Part shown: one piece after another, positions 47,201 to 54,551 of the stretch | Position numbering within the stretch: the stretch's first letter is position 1 | Layout: each line of letters starts with the position of its first letter | NCBI RefSeq assembly: GCF_048548695.1 | Contig: NZ_JBLYIF010000014.1 | Length of the DNA: 64,000 nt | From: Neptuniibacter sp048548695 | GTDB lineage: Bacteria > Pseudomonadota > Gammaproteobacteria > Pseudomonadales > Balneatricaceae | Strand: one strand, 5' to 3' | Program-made: the position numbers and the translations under genes | The notes under the pieces: generated by a model | What the model was told of the DNA's origin: nothing | What the model saw: only the letters and a program-made list of their open reading frames with translations | Databases searched by the model: none

Positions 47201-47987
47201 CGGCGGTGAAATCACCCCTGACAAATTGATCGTGCTGGGTGAAGTCGCCAAAAAATACAACCTCTACACCAAAATCACCGGTGGCCAGCGTATCGACCTG
47301 TTTGGTGCACAGATACATGAACTGCCGTTGATCTGGAAAGAGCTGGTTGATGCCGGTTTTGAAACCGGTCATGCCTATGGCAAATCGGTACGTACCGTAA
47401 AATCCTGTGTCGGCAGCACTTGGTGCCGTTATGGTGTTCAGGACAGTGTCGGCATGGCGATCGACATCGAAGACCGCTACAAAGGCCTGCGCTCACCCCA
47501 CAAACTGAAATTTGCGGTTTCCGGCTGTACCCGTGAATGTGCGGAGGCACAGAGCAAAGACATCGGGGTAATTGCCACCGAGAAAGGCTGGAACCTGTAC
47601 GTATGTGGTAACGGCGGTATGAAACCACGCCATGCTGATCTATTTGCCACCGACCTGGATGACGACACCCTGATCAAATATATCGATCGCGTACTGATGT
47701 TCTACATCAAAACCGGTGATCGCCTGCAACGTACCTCCGTCTGGATGGATAACCTGGAAGGCGGTCTGGACTACCTGCGCGAAGTAGTCATCGAAGACAA
47801 ACTGGGTATCTGTGAAGAACTTGAAACACAGATGGCACACGTGGTTTCAACCTATCAGTGCGAGTGGAAATCCACCATTGAGGACCCGGAAAAACTCAAG
47901 CGTTTCCGTACCTTCGTTAACGATGACGAGCGTGATGATCCACAGATCGTAAACATCATCGAACGCGACCAGATTCGCCCGGCCTGA
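44256..47987 (+). CDS. nirB: NADH nitrite reductase NirB with an extra N-terminal NasC-like reductase module
   Basis: The 1243-residue protein is one open frame. Residues 1 to about 405 form a FAD/NAD(P)H oxidoreductase (HLVIIGNGMATGRLL, VVVGGGFLGLEAAEGL). At M412 (MSKRQLVVIGNGMVGHH) a complete NirB begins. It has its own FAD/NADH domain (VVVGGGLLGLEAANAL), a BFD-like [2Fe-2S] domain (C835, C837, C869, C872) and the siroheme/[4Fe-4S] ligands C1051, C1057, C1091 and C1095. NirB reduces nitrite to ammonium with NirD. E. coli NirB starts at the equivalent of M412 (about 850 residues). The extra module resembles NasC, the NADH-dehydrogenase component of Klebsiella-type nitrate reductase, which is otherwise absent here. 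No ribosome-binding site is evident at M412, arguing for a true fusion. Confidence 0.92.
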   Translation: MRQHLVIIGNGMATGRLLQLLMERSPGLFDVTVFGEEPGGSYNRVLLSPLLGGEKTLDQVMTLSTSWYADHGIALHSGDPVVRIDRAHKQVISEKGLHIPYDKLIIATGSYPTQVPIPGLEKNNVMSFRTLKDVERMQQLAANKKNAVVVGGGFLGLEAAEGLRRLGMKVTVLQRAPWLLNNQLDKTAAGLLQTALESRGMQFRLDAITEEVQGEDAVDSVRMADGEIILADLVVTAIGITPNTALAKDAGLSCQRGILVDAKMQTSDADIYALGECCQHQEQIFGLVAPIWQQADVLSQNFAGNDVLYRDEAVATQLKVSGVELFSCGSLTDAEDTETLVYRDLQHNEYRRLWLRNNRLVGAVLYGDVREGQWYFDQLKQNNDLSADRAQLLFGSPFCTSQTQAENLGISMSKRQLVVIGNGMVGHHFVENFVTSGVAADYEIHILAEEDRAAYDRVHLSEYFGGSTYEDLCLVKDNFYEEHGVHLHLNEGAAQIDRDAKQVFTEQGTYPYDTLVLATGSYPFVPPIPGNDGEACFVYRTLEDLDKIRASAESSKVGVVVGGGLLGLEAANALKSLGLKAHVVEFAPRLMPVQLDEDGGELLKQKIAALDVDVHCNKATTEIVAGETCRYRMNFSDGSHLETDLILFSAGIRPQDALARSSALTIGERGGIIVDDQCLTSDENIYAIGECALWNNQIFGLVAPGYTMAKVAVSAINGDSDNLFTGADMSTKLKLLGMDVGSIGDAHGRTPGSISYRYLDEDEQTYYRIIVSEDRSKLLGAVLVGDNSKYDTLLQYALNGIDLPEKPQALILPSMDGAAAPTLGPDALPDTATICSCLNVTKGQICCSIDSGATSVADVKAETKATTGCGGCAAMLKNLVDHELEKRGVEVCKDICEHFPYTREELYHIVRVEGIRSFHDLIQKHGKGLGCDICKPATASIMASCWNEHIMDEPLVALQDTNDTFMANMQKNGTYSIVPRVAGGEITPDKLIVLGEVAKKYNLYTKITGGQRIDLFGAQIHELPLIWKELVDAGFETGHAYGKSVRTVKSCVGSTWCRYGVQDSVGMAIDIEDRYKGLRSPHKLKFAVSGCTRECAEAQSKDIGVIATEKGWNLYVCGNGGMKPRHADLFATDLDDDTLIKYIDRVLMFYIKTGDRLQRTSVWMDNLEGGLDYLREVVIEDKLGICEELETQMAHVVSTYQCEWKSTIEDPEKLKRFRTFVNDDERDDPQIVNIIERDQIRPA

Positions 47988-48004
47988 TTGTGAGGAAAGA
48001 AACC

Positions 48005-48352
48005 ATGACTGCAAATCCTAATACTGTGTGGACAAAACTGTGTACCAAGGCCGACCTGATCCCGTTTTCCGGGGTCGCAGCCTGGCACGAAGACCAGCAG
48101 GTAGCACTGTTCTACCTGCCTGGAAATGATACTGAAGTGTTTGCCATCGGCAATCACGACCCGTTCAGCGGCGCCAATGTACTGGCACGCGGCATTGTCG
48201 GCGACCTCAAAGGTGAGCTGGTTGTCGCATCACCGCTGTACAAACAACACTTTTCCCTGACCTCTGGCGCTTGCCTGGAGGATGCTGGGACACGGGTACC
48301 GGTTTGGCCGGTTCGCCTGAAGGGTGACGATGTCGAGATCGTGTCAGCCTGA
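48005..48352 (+). CDS. nirD: Nitrite reductase small subunit NirD
   Basis: The 115-residue protein has a Rieske-like beta fold without the Cys/His cluster ligands, typical of NirD, which is essential with NirB. It contains VALFYLPGNDTEVFAIGNHDPFSGANVLARGIVGDLKG. The ATG at 48005 has a GAGGAAAG site 17 bp after the nirB stop. The last codons and stop lie in a GTCAGCC/GGCTGAC hairpin. Confidence 0.94.
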   Translation: MTANPNTVWTKLCTKADLIPFSGVAAWHEDQQVALFYLPGNDTEVFAIGNHDPFSGANVLARGIVGDLKGELVVASPLYKQHFSLTSGACLEDAGTRVPVWPVRLKGDDVEIVSA

Positions 48353-48463
48353 GGCTGACACTCATGATACTACCCGCTCACGGATGAGCTTCCTGCCCCT
48401 TAGGTAGTCATACCCCTACCTTTGGGACTACTTGCCCACTTTCTGACATTGCTGGGCTTTTTG

Positions 48464-48491
48464 ACCGCTACCCTTGGGTAGCGGTTTTTTT
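48464..48491 (+). terminator. Rho-independent terminator of nirBD
   Basis: ACCGCTACCC and GGGTAGCGGT form a perfect 10-bp stem with a TT loop, followed by TTTTTTTAT. It lies 112 bases after nirD. A weaker GTAGTC/GACTAC stem occurs between them. Confidence 0.88.
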
Positions 48492-48663
48492 ATCGGCGGC
48501 AGCAAACTCCGCAAATTTAAACAGATGCTGTTGCAAATAAATTCACGCTTCATTAAAAACATTCATTTTATTTGCAAAAAGTTTCATCTGTCTCATACAG
48601 CACCTTACCTGCAAATGTTGTTAGAATTGCCGAAGTTTTTACCGGCCAGCGAAAGAATGGATA
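48492..48663 (+). other. Upstream region of the MTHFR-like gene with an inverted repeat
   Basis: Contains an 11-bp inverted repeat, TTGCAAATAAA (48531-48541) and TTTATTTGCAA (48567-48577), separated by 25 bases in an AT-rich stretch about 90 bases before the start codon. Its placement suits an operator, but no known consensus was matched. Confidence 0.4.
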
Positions 48664-49617
48664 ATGAATACGGATCTCAGAGAAAAATTTACCGACCCTA
48701 CGCGTGGGGTCTACCTGTTTGGCACCACACCTCCTAAACAGGGCACATCAGCGGAAAAAATGACCGAGATCGCTGACAAACTGCTCGCCCGGCTCCAGTC
48801 TCTGGAGTTTGATGGCATGATTGTCTACGACATCCAGGATGAAAGCAGCCGGATTAACACTCCGCGCCCATTTCCGTTTATGCATACCCTGGACCCACGC
48901 GTGTATTCCCGCTTGCTGCGGGAGCGCTCCGGCCGACCGGTAGTCACCTATAAAAGCGTTTCTCAGCGCGATCGTGCAGCGTTTACCGACTGGCTCAACG
49001 AAGCCTGGCAGGAATACGGGATACGAGATATTGTCCTGGTTGGCAGCCCCTCATCAGAGGGGGAAATCAAACTGAGCCTGAATGATGCCTACAGCACCCT
49101 GATCGCACAGCCACTGCCCTATCAATTGGGCGGAGTCACTATCGCTGAACGGCATGCAAAAAAAGGTAACGAACACCAGCGCTTGATCAGCAAGGGCCAG
49201 AATGGCTGCGAGTTCTTCGTCTCGCAGGCCGTTTACAACCCTCAAGCCACAATCGATATGCTGACCAGTTATGCCCGGGAATGCAAAACACTGGGCTTAA
49301 CCCCGCAGCGGGTCATTCTCACCTTTACCCCCTGCGGCAGCGCAAAAACGCTGGAATTCATGGAGTGGCTGGGGATCTCTGTGCCACAAGCCACCAACAT
49401 TCGCATTTTGGATGCTGAAAACCCGCTGCAGGAATCGATCCGAATCTGTCGCAGCAACCTGGAACAGATTCTTGAAGCAGTACTGCCTTTGGGTATCCCC
49501 CTCGGCCTCAATATTGAGAGCCTGACCAATCGCAAAGAAGAGATTGAAGCGTCGGTTCAGCTATTCAAGCTGTTAAAGTCAATTGTGGACCTACGCCTGG
49601 CAGAAGCTCAGCTATAA
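48664..49617 (+). CDS. Methylenetetrahydrofolate reductase-like protein
   Basis: The 317-residue TIM-barrel protein resembles the flavoprotein methylenetetrahydrofolate reductase family: VYLFGTTPPKQGTSAEKM at the start, a central IRDIVLVGSPSSEGE, and CEFFVSQAVYNP with the conserved Q corresponding to the substrate/FAD region. It is divergent from MetF, so its substrate is uncertain. No metabolic neighbours support one. The start ATG has AGCGAAAGA, a weak site. It is a single-gene unit after the nirBD terminator. Confidence 0.75.
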   Translation: MNTDLREKFTDPTRGVYLFGTTPPKQGTSAEKMTEIADKLLARLQSLEFDGMIVYDIQDESSRINTPRPFPFMHTLDPRVYSRLLRERSGRPVVTYKSVSQRDRAAFTDWLNEAWQEYGIRDIVLVGSPSSEGEIKLSLNDAYSTLIAQPLPYQLGGVTIAERHAKKGNEHQRLISKGQNGCEFFVSQAVYNPQATIDMLTSYARECKTLGLTPQRVILTFTPCGSAKTLEFMEWLGISVPQATNIRILDAENPLQESIRICRSNLEQILEAVLPLGIPLGLNIESLTNRKEEIEASVQLFKLLKSIVDLRLAEAQL

Positions 49618-49707
49618 GTCTATTTTGTGCAGCGCACAAAAACAGCTGTGATTTCTATTCCAACTGGAGTAGATTAAACGGACAACATTTAACCAATGGA
49701 GCCGGTT

Positions 49708-49875
49708 ATGAACATTGTTAACCTTATTTGTGCCATTCTGTTACCACCACTGGGTGCCTACCTCCAGGTAGGTGCCACCAAGCACCTGGTCCTTAATTTG
49801 ATCCTTACCTTCCTTGGCTGGTTACCTGGTATCGCCCACGCTGTCTGGCTAGTCGTAACCAAACAAAGAGGCTAA
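49708..49875 (+). CDS. yqaE: YqaE/Pmp3 family small membrane protein
   Basis: The 55-residue protein MNIVNLICAILLPPLGAYLQ plus a second helix (LNLILTFLGWLPGIAHAVWLV) matches the YqaE/Pmp3/UPF0057 family, with the conserved LPPLG and GWLPGIAHA motifs. The yeast Pmp3 member helps membrane potential control under salt stress; the bacterial role is not settled. It is preceded by a GGAG site and is too short for the usual cut-off. Confidence 0.9.
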   Translation: MNIVNLICAILLPPLGAYLQVGATKHLVLNLILTFLGWLPGIAHAVWLVVTKQRG

Positions 49876-49887
49876 CCGTACCGTTCA

Positions 49888-49911
49888 TGACGGACAGGTC
49901 CCTGTCCGTCA
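49888..49911. repeat. Perfect 10-bp inverted repeat between convergent genes
   Basis: TGACGGACAG and CTGTCCGTCA flank GTCC between yqaE and the convergent NosR-like gene. It has no T run on either side but could act as a bidirectional barrier. Confidence 0.6.
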
Positions 49912-49940
49912 GCATTACATGACCCGCGATGTGCTATCAA

Positions 49941-52118
49941 TTATTCAACGGCTATAACGTCAGATGAGGTTTTCAGCTTTCTACCATTTCGTTTTTCTAC
50001 GATCTTAGGTACGCATAGAGTGTCATTTTCATAGATAACAACACAATCCAAACACTGAAAGCATTCGTCATAATCAATAGTGCCATCACGCTTAATCGCT
50101 TCATACTGGCAACTCTTTTTGCATAACTGACATGGGCTTCCACATTCAGAGCGGCGCACTAACCAGTCCCAAAGCCTGAATTTACCCATGATTGCCATAA
50201 CCGCACCTAGTGGACAAAGGTATCGACAATAGCCTTTGTAAATAAATGCGCTAAAACAAACAGTTAAAATGGCCCAAAGCACAAAAGGCCAGTAACGCAC
50301 GAAATACAGCGTGATGCTTGTCTTGAACGGTTCAATTTCAACCAAACGATCTGTCCATACAGGGGAAATACACGCAGCCACTAAAATCAAACATAGAACG
50401 CAGTACTTAACACGTTTGAGCCAGCAATCTAGCCTATCACTTGGCTCATATGGCTTGAGGCTAAAAAATGCCATACCTTTACTAAGCATTTCTTGCATTG
50501 CTCCAAAAGGACATAACCAACCGCAAAAAGCCCCACGTCCCCAGAAGAAGAACGTTGATATGACAAAAATCCAGAGAGTTAATGTCATAGGGTCATATAA
50601 AAAGAAATGTAGGTTTCCGCCTGCAGATAGCGCTTGCATTGCACCGGTTATATTTACGATAGATAGCTGGCCTTGGGCATACCATCCAATGAAAAGTAAG
50701 GTAAAAATTAAGTATGAAAATCGAATCCGCTGAAAAGTTATAGGCTGCTTAAGCATCCATTTCGGCATAGATAATATGTATATCAATACCACCAAACCAA
50801 TGACCAAAATAAAAACATCCCATTGGCGTTTATACCAAATAGAAACCCATGTTTTATTTCCACCATCAGCTTCAAAATAATAATTTTCAGGTACAATATA
50901 ACTAAAAAAAAGGCTATTAGATAAAGTAGGCGCCTGCGACAAGCCATCGCCATTTATAGATAATTCGAAATCTAGAGGTAAGGCAATATCGATACCAGAA
51001 GTATCGATGATTTTATACACCATCCAATCCGCATCTTTAAGGCTCAAGGGCAGTTTTACCTTGTAGTCCATCTCATAAAGGTCAGTACGGTCATCAAAAT
51101 CCAAATCACGCATCTCGACGGGCAACCCTTCTTGCCGTAGCAAAAGCCTGTCAGAGATGCCACCTCGCAAAGTATTGTCATGCTTAAAGGAATACCGCCC
51201 CGTACTAACAACTAATATCGCATGATCTCCAGTATCAAGATTATCCTGCAAAAAAGCCCAAGCTTCCGGCGAAAGTACATTTTTTCCGATCGTAGGTATA
51301 GCAAGATCCATCACATACAGCTCAATCAGTGGACCTTCCGACAGCTGATCAGCTTTTGCTCCTCCACCTGCAACGCGAGCATCCACAGATAGCGTTTTTA
51401 CTGTTTGGTTGTCGACCACTTTTCGTTTGATCAGACCTGACGCTAACAAAGCTTGCCAACCCATTTCCTGAAAAAGTTCAGTATCAATTTTAGCAATCAA
51501 GTCTGGATCTTTGCCGCCACCAAAACCTAACCGTGCACGGGCAACTTTTAACGCAGAAGACAACAATGTTTGATTAAGTATTCGGATAGAGGCCGTTGCA
51601 CCTGAAATACCATCAAGGTAAGTATTTTTACCATCACTCGGTTTTCTCTGACCTTGATTTTCGTTAAATTTAATGTTGTGCATTAGGGACAGACCTTTAT
51701 ATTGCTCTATAAATTCGAACATAGGCTTTTCCCCTACTCCACCAACAAACATAGGCTCTCGATGAAATAATACCTGCACATCCAAAAAACTTCCTTCCGT
51801 ATCGATCACAACCAATAAATTATATGGCACGCCCATAAATCCTGGAATTACAGAGTAATTAATCGACTCATAAATATACCCAATTAAGTTCAATCCAGTA
51901 ACCTCATGTTTCATGAGTGGCCATAACTCAAGCTCTGGATCTTTATCACCCACTTCGTAAGGTTCTGGGAACAATGAGGTCAACTTCACTTTATTCATAA
52001 CGCTCACCACCTTAATACTGGAACTTTCAACTGAGCCAGCAGTAAAAGCCGTAGGGGCGTATAACAAAAAAAGTGGCAAGAGGCACAACAAGCGAGACAT
52101 CAACATTACCAAGATCAT
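49941..52118 (-). CDS. NosR/NirI-family flavin and iron-sulfur membrane protein
   Basis: The 725-residue protein has a signal peptide, an FMN-binding periplasmic domain (about 60-200) with the flavinylation-type motif DGISGATAS, several membrane helices and two CxxxCP motifs (CGWLCPFGA, CRYLCPLGA). Two C-terminal ferredoxin-like clusters follow (CGSPCQLCKKSC and CFQCLDC). This is the NosR/NirI layout: electron transfer across the inner membrane into the periplasm. No nosZ or other denitrification gene lies in the window, so its partner is unknown. The AT-rich codon use stands apart from neighbours, hinting at transfer. Confidence 0.9.
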   Translation of the reverse strand: MILVMLMSRLLCLLPLFLLYAPTAFTAGSVESSSIKVVSVMNKVKLTSLFPEPYEVGDKDPELELWPLMKHEVTGLNLIGYIYESINYSVIPGFMGVPYNLLVVIDTEGSFLDVQVLFHREPMFVGGVGEKPMFEFIEQYKGLSLMHNIKFNENQGQRKPSDGKNTYLDGISGATASIRILNQTLLSSALKVARARLGFGGGKDPDLIAKIDTELFQEMGWQALLASGLIKRKVVDNQTVKTLSVDARVAGGGAKADQLSEGPLIELYVMDLAIPTIGKNVLSPEAWAFLQDNLDTGDHAILVVSTGRYSFKHDNTLRGGISDRLLLRQEGLPVEMRDLDFDDRTDLYEMDYKVKLPLSLKDADWMVYKIIDTSGIDIALPLDFELSINGDGLSQAPTLSNSLFFSYIVPENYYFEADGGNKTWVSIWYKRQWDVFILVIGLVVLIYILSMPKWMLKQPITFQRIRFSYLIFTLLFIGWYAQGQLSIVNITGAMQALSAGGNLHFFLYDPMTLTLWIFVISTFFFWGRGAFCGWLCPFGAMQEMLSKGMAFFSLKPYEPSDRLDCWLKRVKYCVLCLILVAACISPVWTDRLVEIEPFKTSITLYFVRYWPFVLWAILTVCFSAFIYKGYCRYLCPLGAVMAIMGKFRLWDWLVRRSECGSPCQLCKKSCQYEAIKRDGTIDYDECFQCLDCVVIYENDTLCVPKIVEKRNGRKLKTSSDVIAVE

Positions 52119-52258
52119 CCGAAATAGCAGCGAGTGGCCAGCGCCTAAACCTAAGCGCTGGGCAAGCTTGATATGTACAAGATAGTCGGCAAATATATGT
52201 CAGAATTTTGTAAGAAAAATGCAAATATATTGCTAAAAAAACTTAAGAATCAATAATT

Positions 52259-53221
52259 TTAAAGCGGCTTGGGATAACGATAACCTTGTCCATGTACCGT
52301 TTCGATGAGAACTACACGTTCACGTTTAGGATCGATTTTATTCCGAAGAGTAAGGATATGCTGCTCTAAAGATCGGCTATTGGGCACAAATTCACGTCCC
52401 CACCCTACGTTATAAAGCTGATCTTTAGTAATGACTACATCTGGATTTTCAGCTAGGTAGACTAATAACCTCAAGTCCCTTTGGCTTATATTTGCCTGAT
52501 ACTGACCACGCCTGACAAACATACGCTTAGAGTCTATCTCCATATCACCCATATGAATAATATGTGGTGAAGATGATTCCATTTCCGGCGCGCCCTCCCT
52601 TCCCAACGAATTATCATTAAATCTTCTTTTAATAAAAAACTTAAATATCAATCCAATTAAATATACGCTTAAAAGCGTGACACATAACACCCCTACCAAT
52701 ATAGCCAGATTATATTTTAATGCGGATACACTACCTTTAGTGAAAATACTTGCTACCAATTCCGCTTTAGATACATTAATTGTACTCGCCAGTTCATCAG
52801 CACTTACAAGAAGACAAATCGAAAAAGACAGCTTATTACAGTAAAAAATCCTATCAGCATGGATATCAAAAGCTTCTAAAGCAGGTTGTACCTCTACATT
52901 TCGCAAATATTCAAGACGACTTTTGTTATGCGCAATAACAGCATCGAAAATATGAGGGGTATCTTCCGGATCGGGAAATATAGTCTTGCTGTCACTCCAA
53001 ATGCCTATGGCTTGAATTAACGGAGAGGCTGCTTGATGCAATCGTACTTCAGTAAGTGCACGCTCTACTGCAAATTTTTCAATTAACAAACTTTGTTGGT
53101 GCAATATACCAACAGCAGCTGATTTTACAGCCTCATTCTCAGCTGAGCTGATGGGGCTATAACAATACAGAACCACCATAAAAGCACGCAACAAAAAAGA
53201 CAATAATATTCGAAAAATCAT
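52259..53221 (-). CDS. Membrane-bound regulator with C-terminal OmpR-type DNA-binding domain
   Basis: The 320-residue protein has an N-terminal signal or anchor, a periplasmic region of about 140 residues with two Cys (IFYCNKLSFSICLL), a membrane helix (about 168-194) and a cytoplasmic winged-helix domain at the C-terminus (about 222-320). The latter has the OmpR/PhoB features RDLRLLVYLAENPDVVITKDQLYNVGW, SRSLEQHILTLRNKI and VETVHGQGYRY-like IETVHGQGYRYP. ToxR/CadC regulators place this domain at the N-terminus, so the topology is reversed. It lies 140 bp upstream of the NosR-like gene on the same strand, and probably controls it. Confidence 0.85.
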   Translation of the reverse strand: MIFRILLSFLLRAFMVVLYCYSPISSAENEAVKSAAVGILHQQSLLIEKFAVERALTEVRLHQAASPLIQAIGIWSDSKTIFPDPEDTPHIFDAVIAHNKSRLEYLRNVEVQPALEAFDIHADRIFYCNKLSFSICLLVSADELASTINVSKAELVASIFTKGSVSALKYNLAILVGVLCVTLLSVYLIGLIFKFFIKRRFNDNSLGREGAPEMESSSPHIIHMGDMEIDSKRMFVRRGQYQANISQRDLRLLVYLAENPDVVITKDQLYNVGWGREFVPNSRSLEQHILTLRNKIDPKRERVVLIETVHGQGYRYPKPL

Positions 53222-53335
53222 ACACGTATGAACCTGACAAACACATGAACATCATATCAGATTAAACTAGGTAATGAATGAGAGCAACGGTACTAAATAT
53301 GAAAAATACATATTCATGCGACCCAAGCAAGAATT

Positions 53336-53800
53336 TTAAGTCTTTAATAAAGTAATAATTGCTTGTTCTGCCGCTTCCGGGTTACGGTCAAGTTCTTGTT
53401 GAGCAAAAACACGTACTGCTATCTCATGATCGACAAGATATTTAAAAAATGCTTTATGTTTTTCATCAGCCTGGCTCTCAAGCCTTTCGAATAAAATAAA
53501 ATAGCCTTTTGTTTCAAATAAAATTATATTCAAAACCAAACGCCATGGAAAAAATGGAAATATAGCTCCAATTATTTTACCTTTAAACGAAGACAACACA
53601 GACAAAGGCAAACCAATATTTTCACTTTCGTAATATTCAGCCACACACTGCTTGGTCTGACTCTCTAGCTGCCAAAGCAAACCTGCTTTTCTTTTTTTAT
53701 CCCCAGAAGACAAAGTAAAAGCAGACTTAAATGCCGCTTCACCATAAACCTCTGACAAAAAAACCGTTCTCATTTCCTTTGTTGCTTTTATTTTATTCAT
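53336..53800 (-). CDS. Hypothetical helical protein
   Basis: The 154-residue protein is rich in Lys, Glu, Phe and Ala and predicted to be mostly helical, with a hydrophobic stretch near FPFFPWRLVLNIILF. It has no signal peptide. Some resemblance to ferritin-like helical bundles (HEIAVRVFAQQEL) was noted but is weak. AT-rich like the two genes before it. No function is assigned. Confidence 0.55.
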   Translation of the reverse strand: MNKIKATKEMRTVFLSEVYGEAAFKSAFTLSSGDKKRKAGLLWQLESQTKQCVAEYYESENIGLPLSVLSSFKGKIIGAIFPFFPWRLVLNIILFETKGYFILFERLESQADEKHKAFFKYLVDHEIAVRVFAQQELDRNPEAAEQAIITLLKT

Positions 53801-54491
53801 TTTATACTACTCCTGAAAAGTCCATAAATTTTTTATTTTTTGAGAAGTCTGTATAAAACAGCAAAAAGTAACGAAATTTGCCAGAAAGATAAAAGAAAGT
53901 TGCCAGTTATTCGCAAGAACCAATTATGGCGATTGATTTCATTTTTCTAGCCCTGCAATCTTAACTTAGATTTTGAGGGTCAACATGCAACAACCAAATA
54001 ACCTTAGATATTATTAAGCGGGGCAACGGTAAAGTGACCACATTTAAAAGACCTTTAAAACGGAGAAACAAAGTCGGTTACAGGCATCAGCCCAGAAGCA
54101 AAAATTCAGGCATCAAAGATGCGTGAAGCCAGTTCGCTGATTACAACATCAAATCGCCATTTAAAAATGGCGTCCGCTTTATTTAATGCCAGACAAGATC
54201 TGACTTCACGGCTGTAAGGTCAGTTAAGTCGCATGAGTCTACAGGGCTTAAAGCAATGCATTCGAGATAACGCACCCCAGCATAGGAGCAGGATCATAGC
54301 TCATGAAACACCTAAAAACCCGCTGTTTAATAAAAGCTGGAACCCGGCAGGCAGCCAATTGTAGGTATGTTGCAGACAGATGCATTACGATAGTGCGTGA
54401 CAAGTTGAACTCATCATGCGCGACTATCAAGCAAACCCTCAAAAATTGTGGGCAACCAGGGCGATTTAAAACTGCAACTCAAGGGGACGTC
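53801..54491. other. Long intergenic region, no supported gene
   Basis: About 690 bases between the helical protein gene and the leader peptide of the MMPL operon. The left half is AT-rich and the right half approaches the normal composition. It holds a CGCCATTT/AAATGGCG hairpin near 54152-54170. An 82-codon plus-strand frame (54303-54551) ends in the leader peptide but its upstream part has no credible start or similarity. The MMPL promoter should lie here. Confidence 0.4.
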
Positions 54492-54551
54492 ATGAAAATC
54501 AACTTACTAACGTTGCCAATAAAACAACAGACAAAACGGTACAAAAAATGA
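54492..54551 (+). CDS. 19-codon leader peptide overlapping the MMPL start
   Basis: An ATG at 54492 preceded by AAGGGGACGTC opens a short frame reading MKINLLTLPIKQQTKRYKK, whose TGA overlaps the ATG of the MMPL gene (ATGA). The MMPL gene itself has no Shine-Dalgarno sequence, so ribosomes probably reach it by re-initiation after this peptide. The peptide has no further recognisable role. Confidence 0.5.
   Translation: MKINLLTLPIKQQTKRYKK

Noticed and set aside
46761..47372. 203-codon minus-strand frame across nirB
   Set aside because: Antisense to the siroheme half of NirB; a shadow of its codon bias.
45489..47987. Separate nirB gene starting at M412
   Set aside because: The frame is continuous with the upstream module, and no ribosome-binding site precedes the internal ATG.
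48343..48359. GTCAGCC/GGCTGAC hairpin as the nirD terminator
   Set aside because: It includes the stop codon and has no T run; the real terminator lies at 48464.
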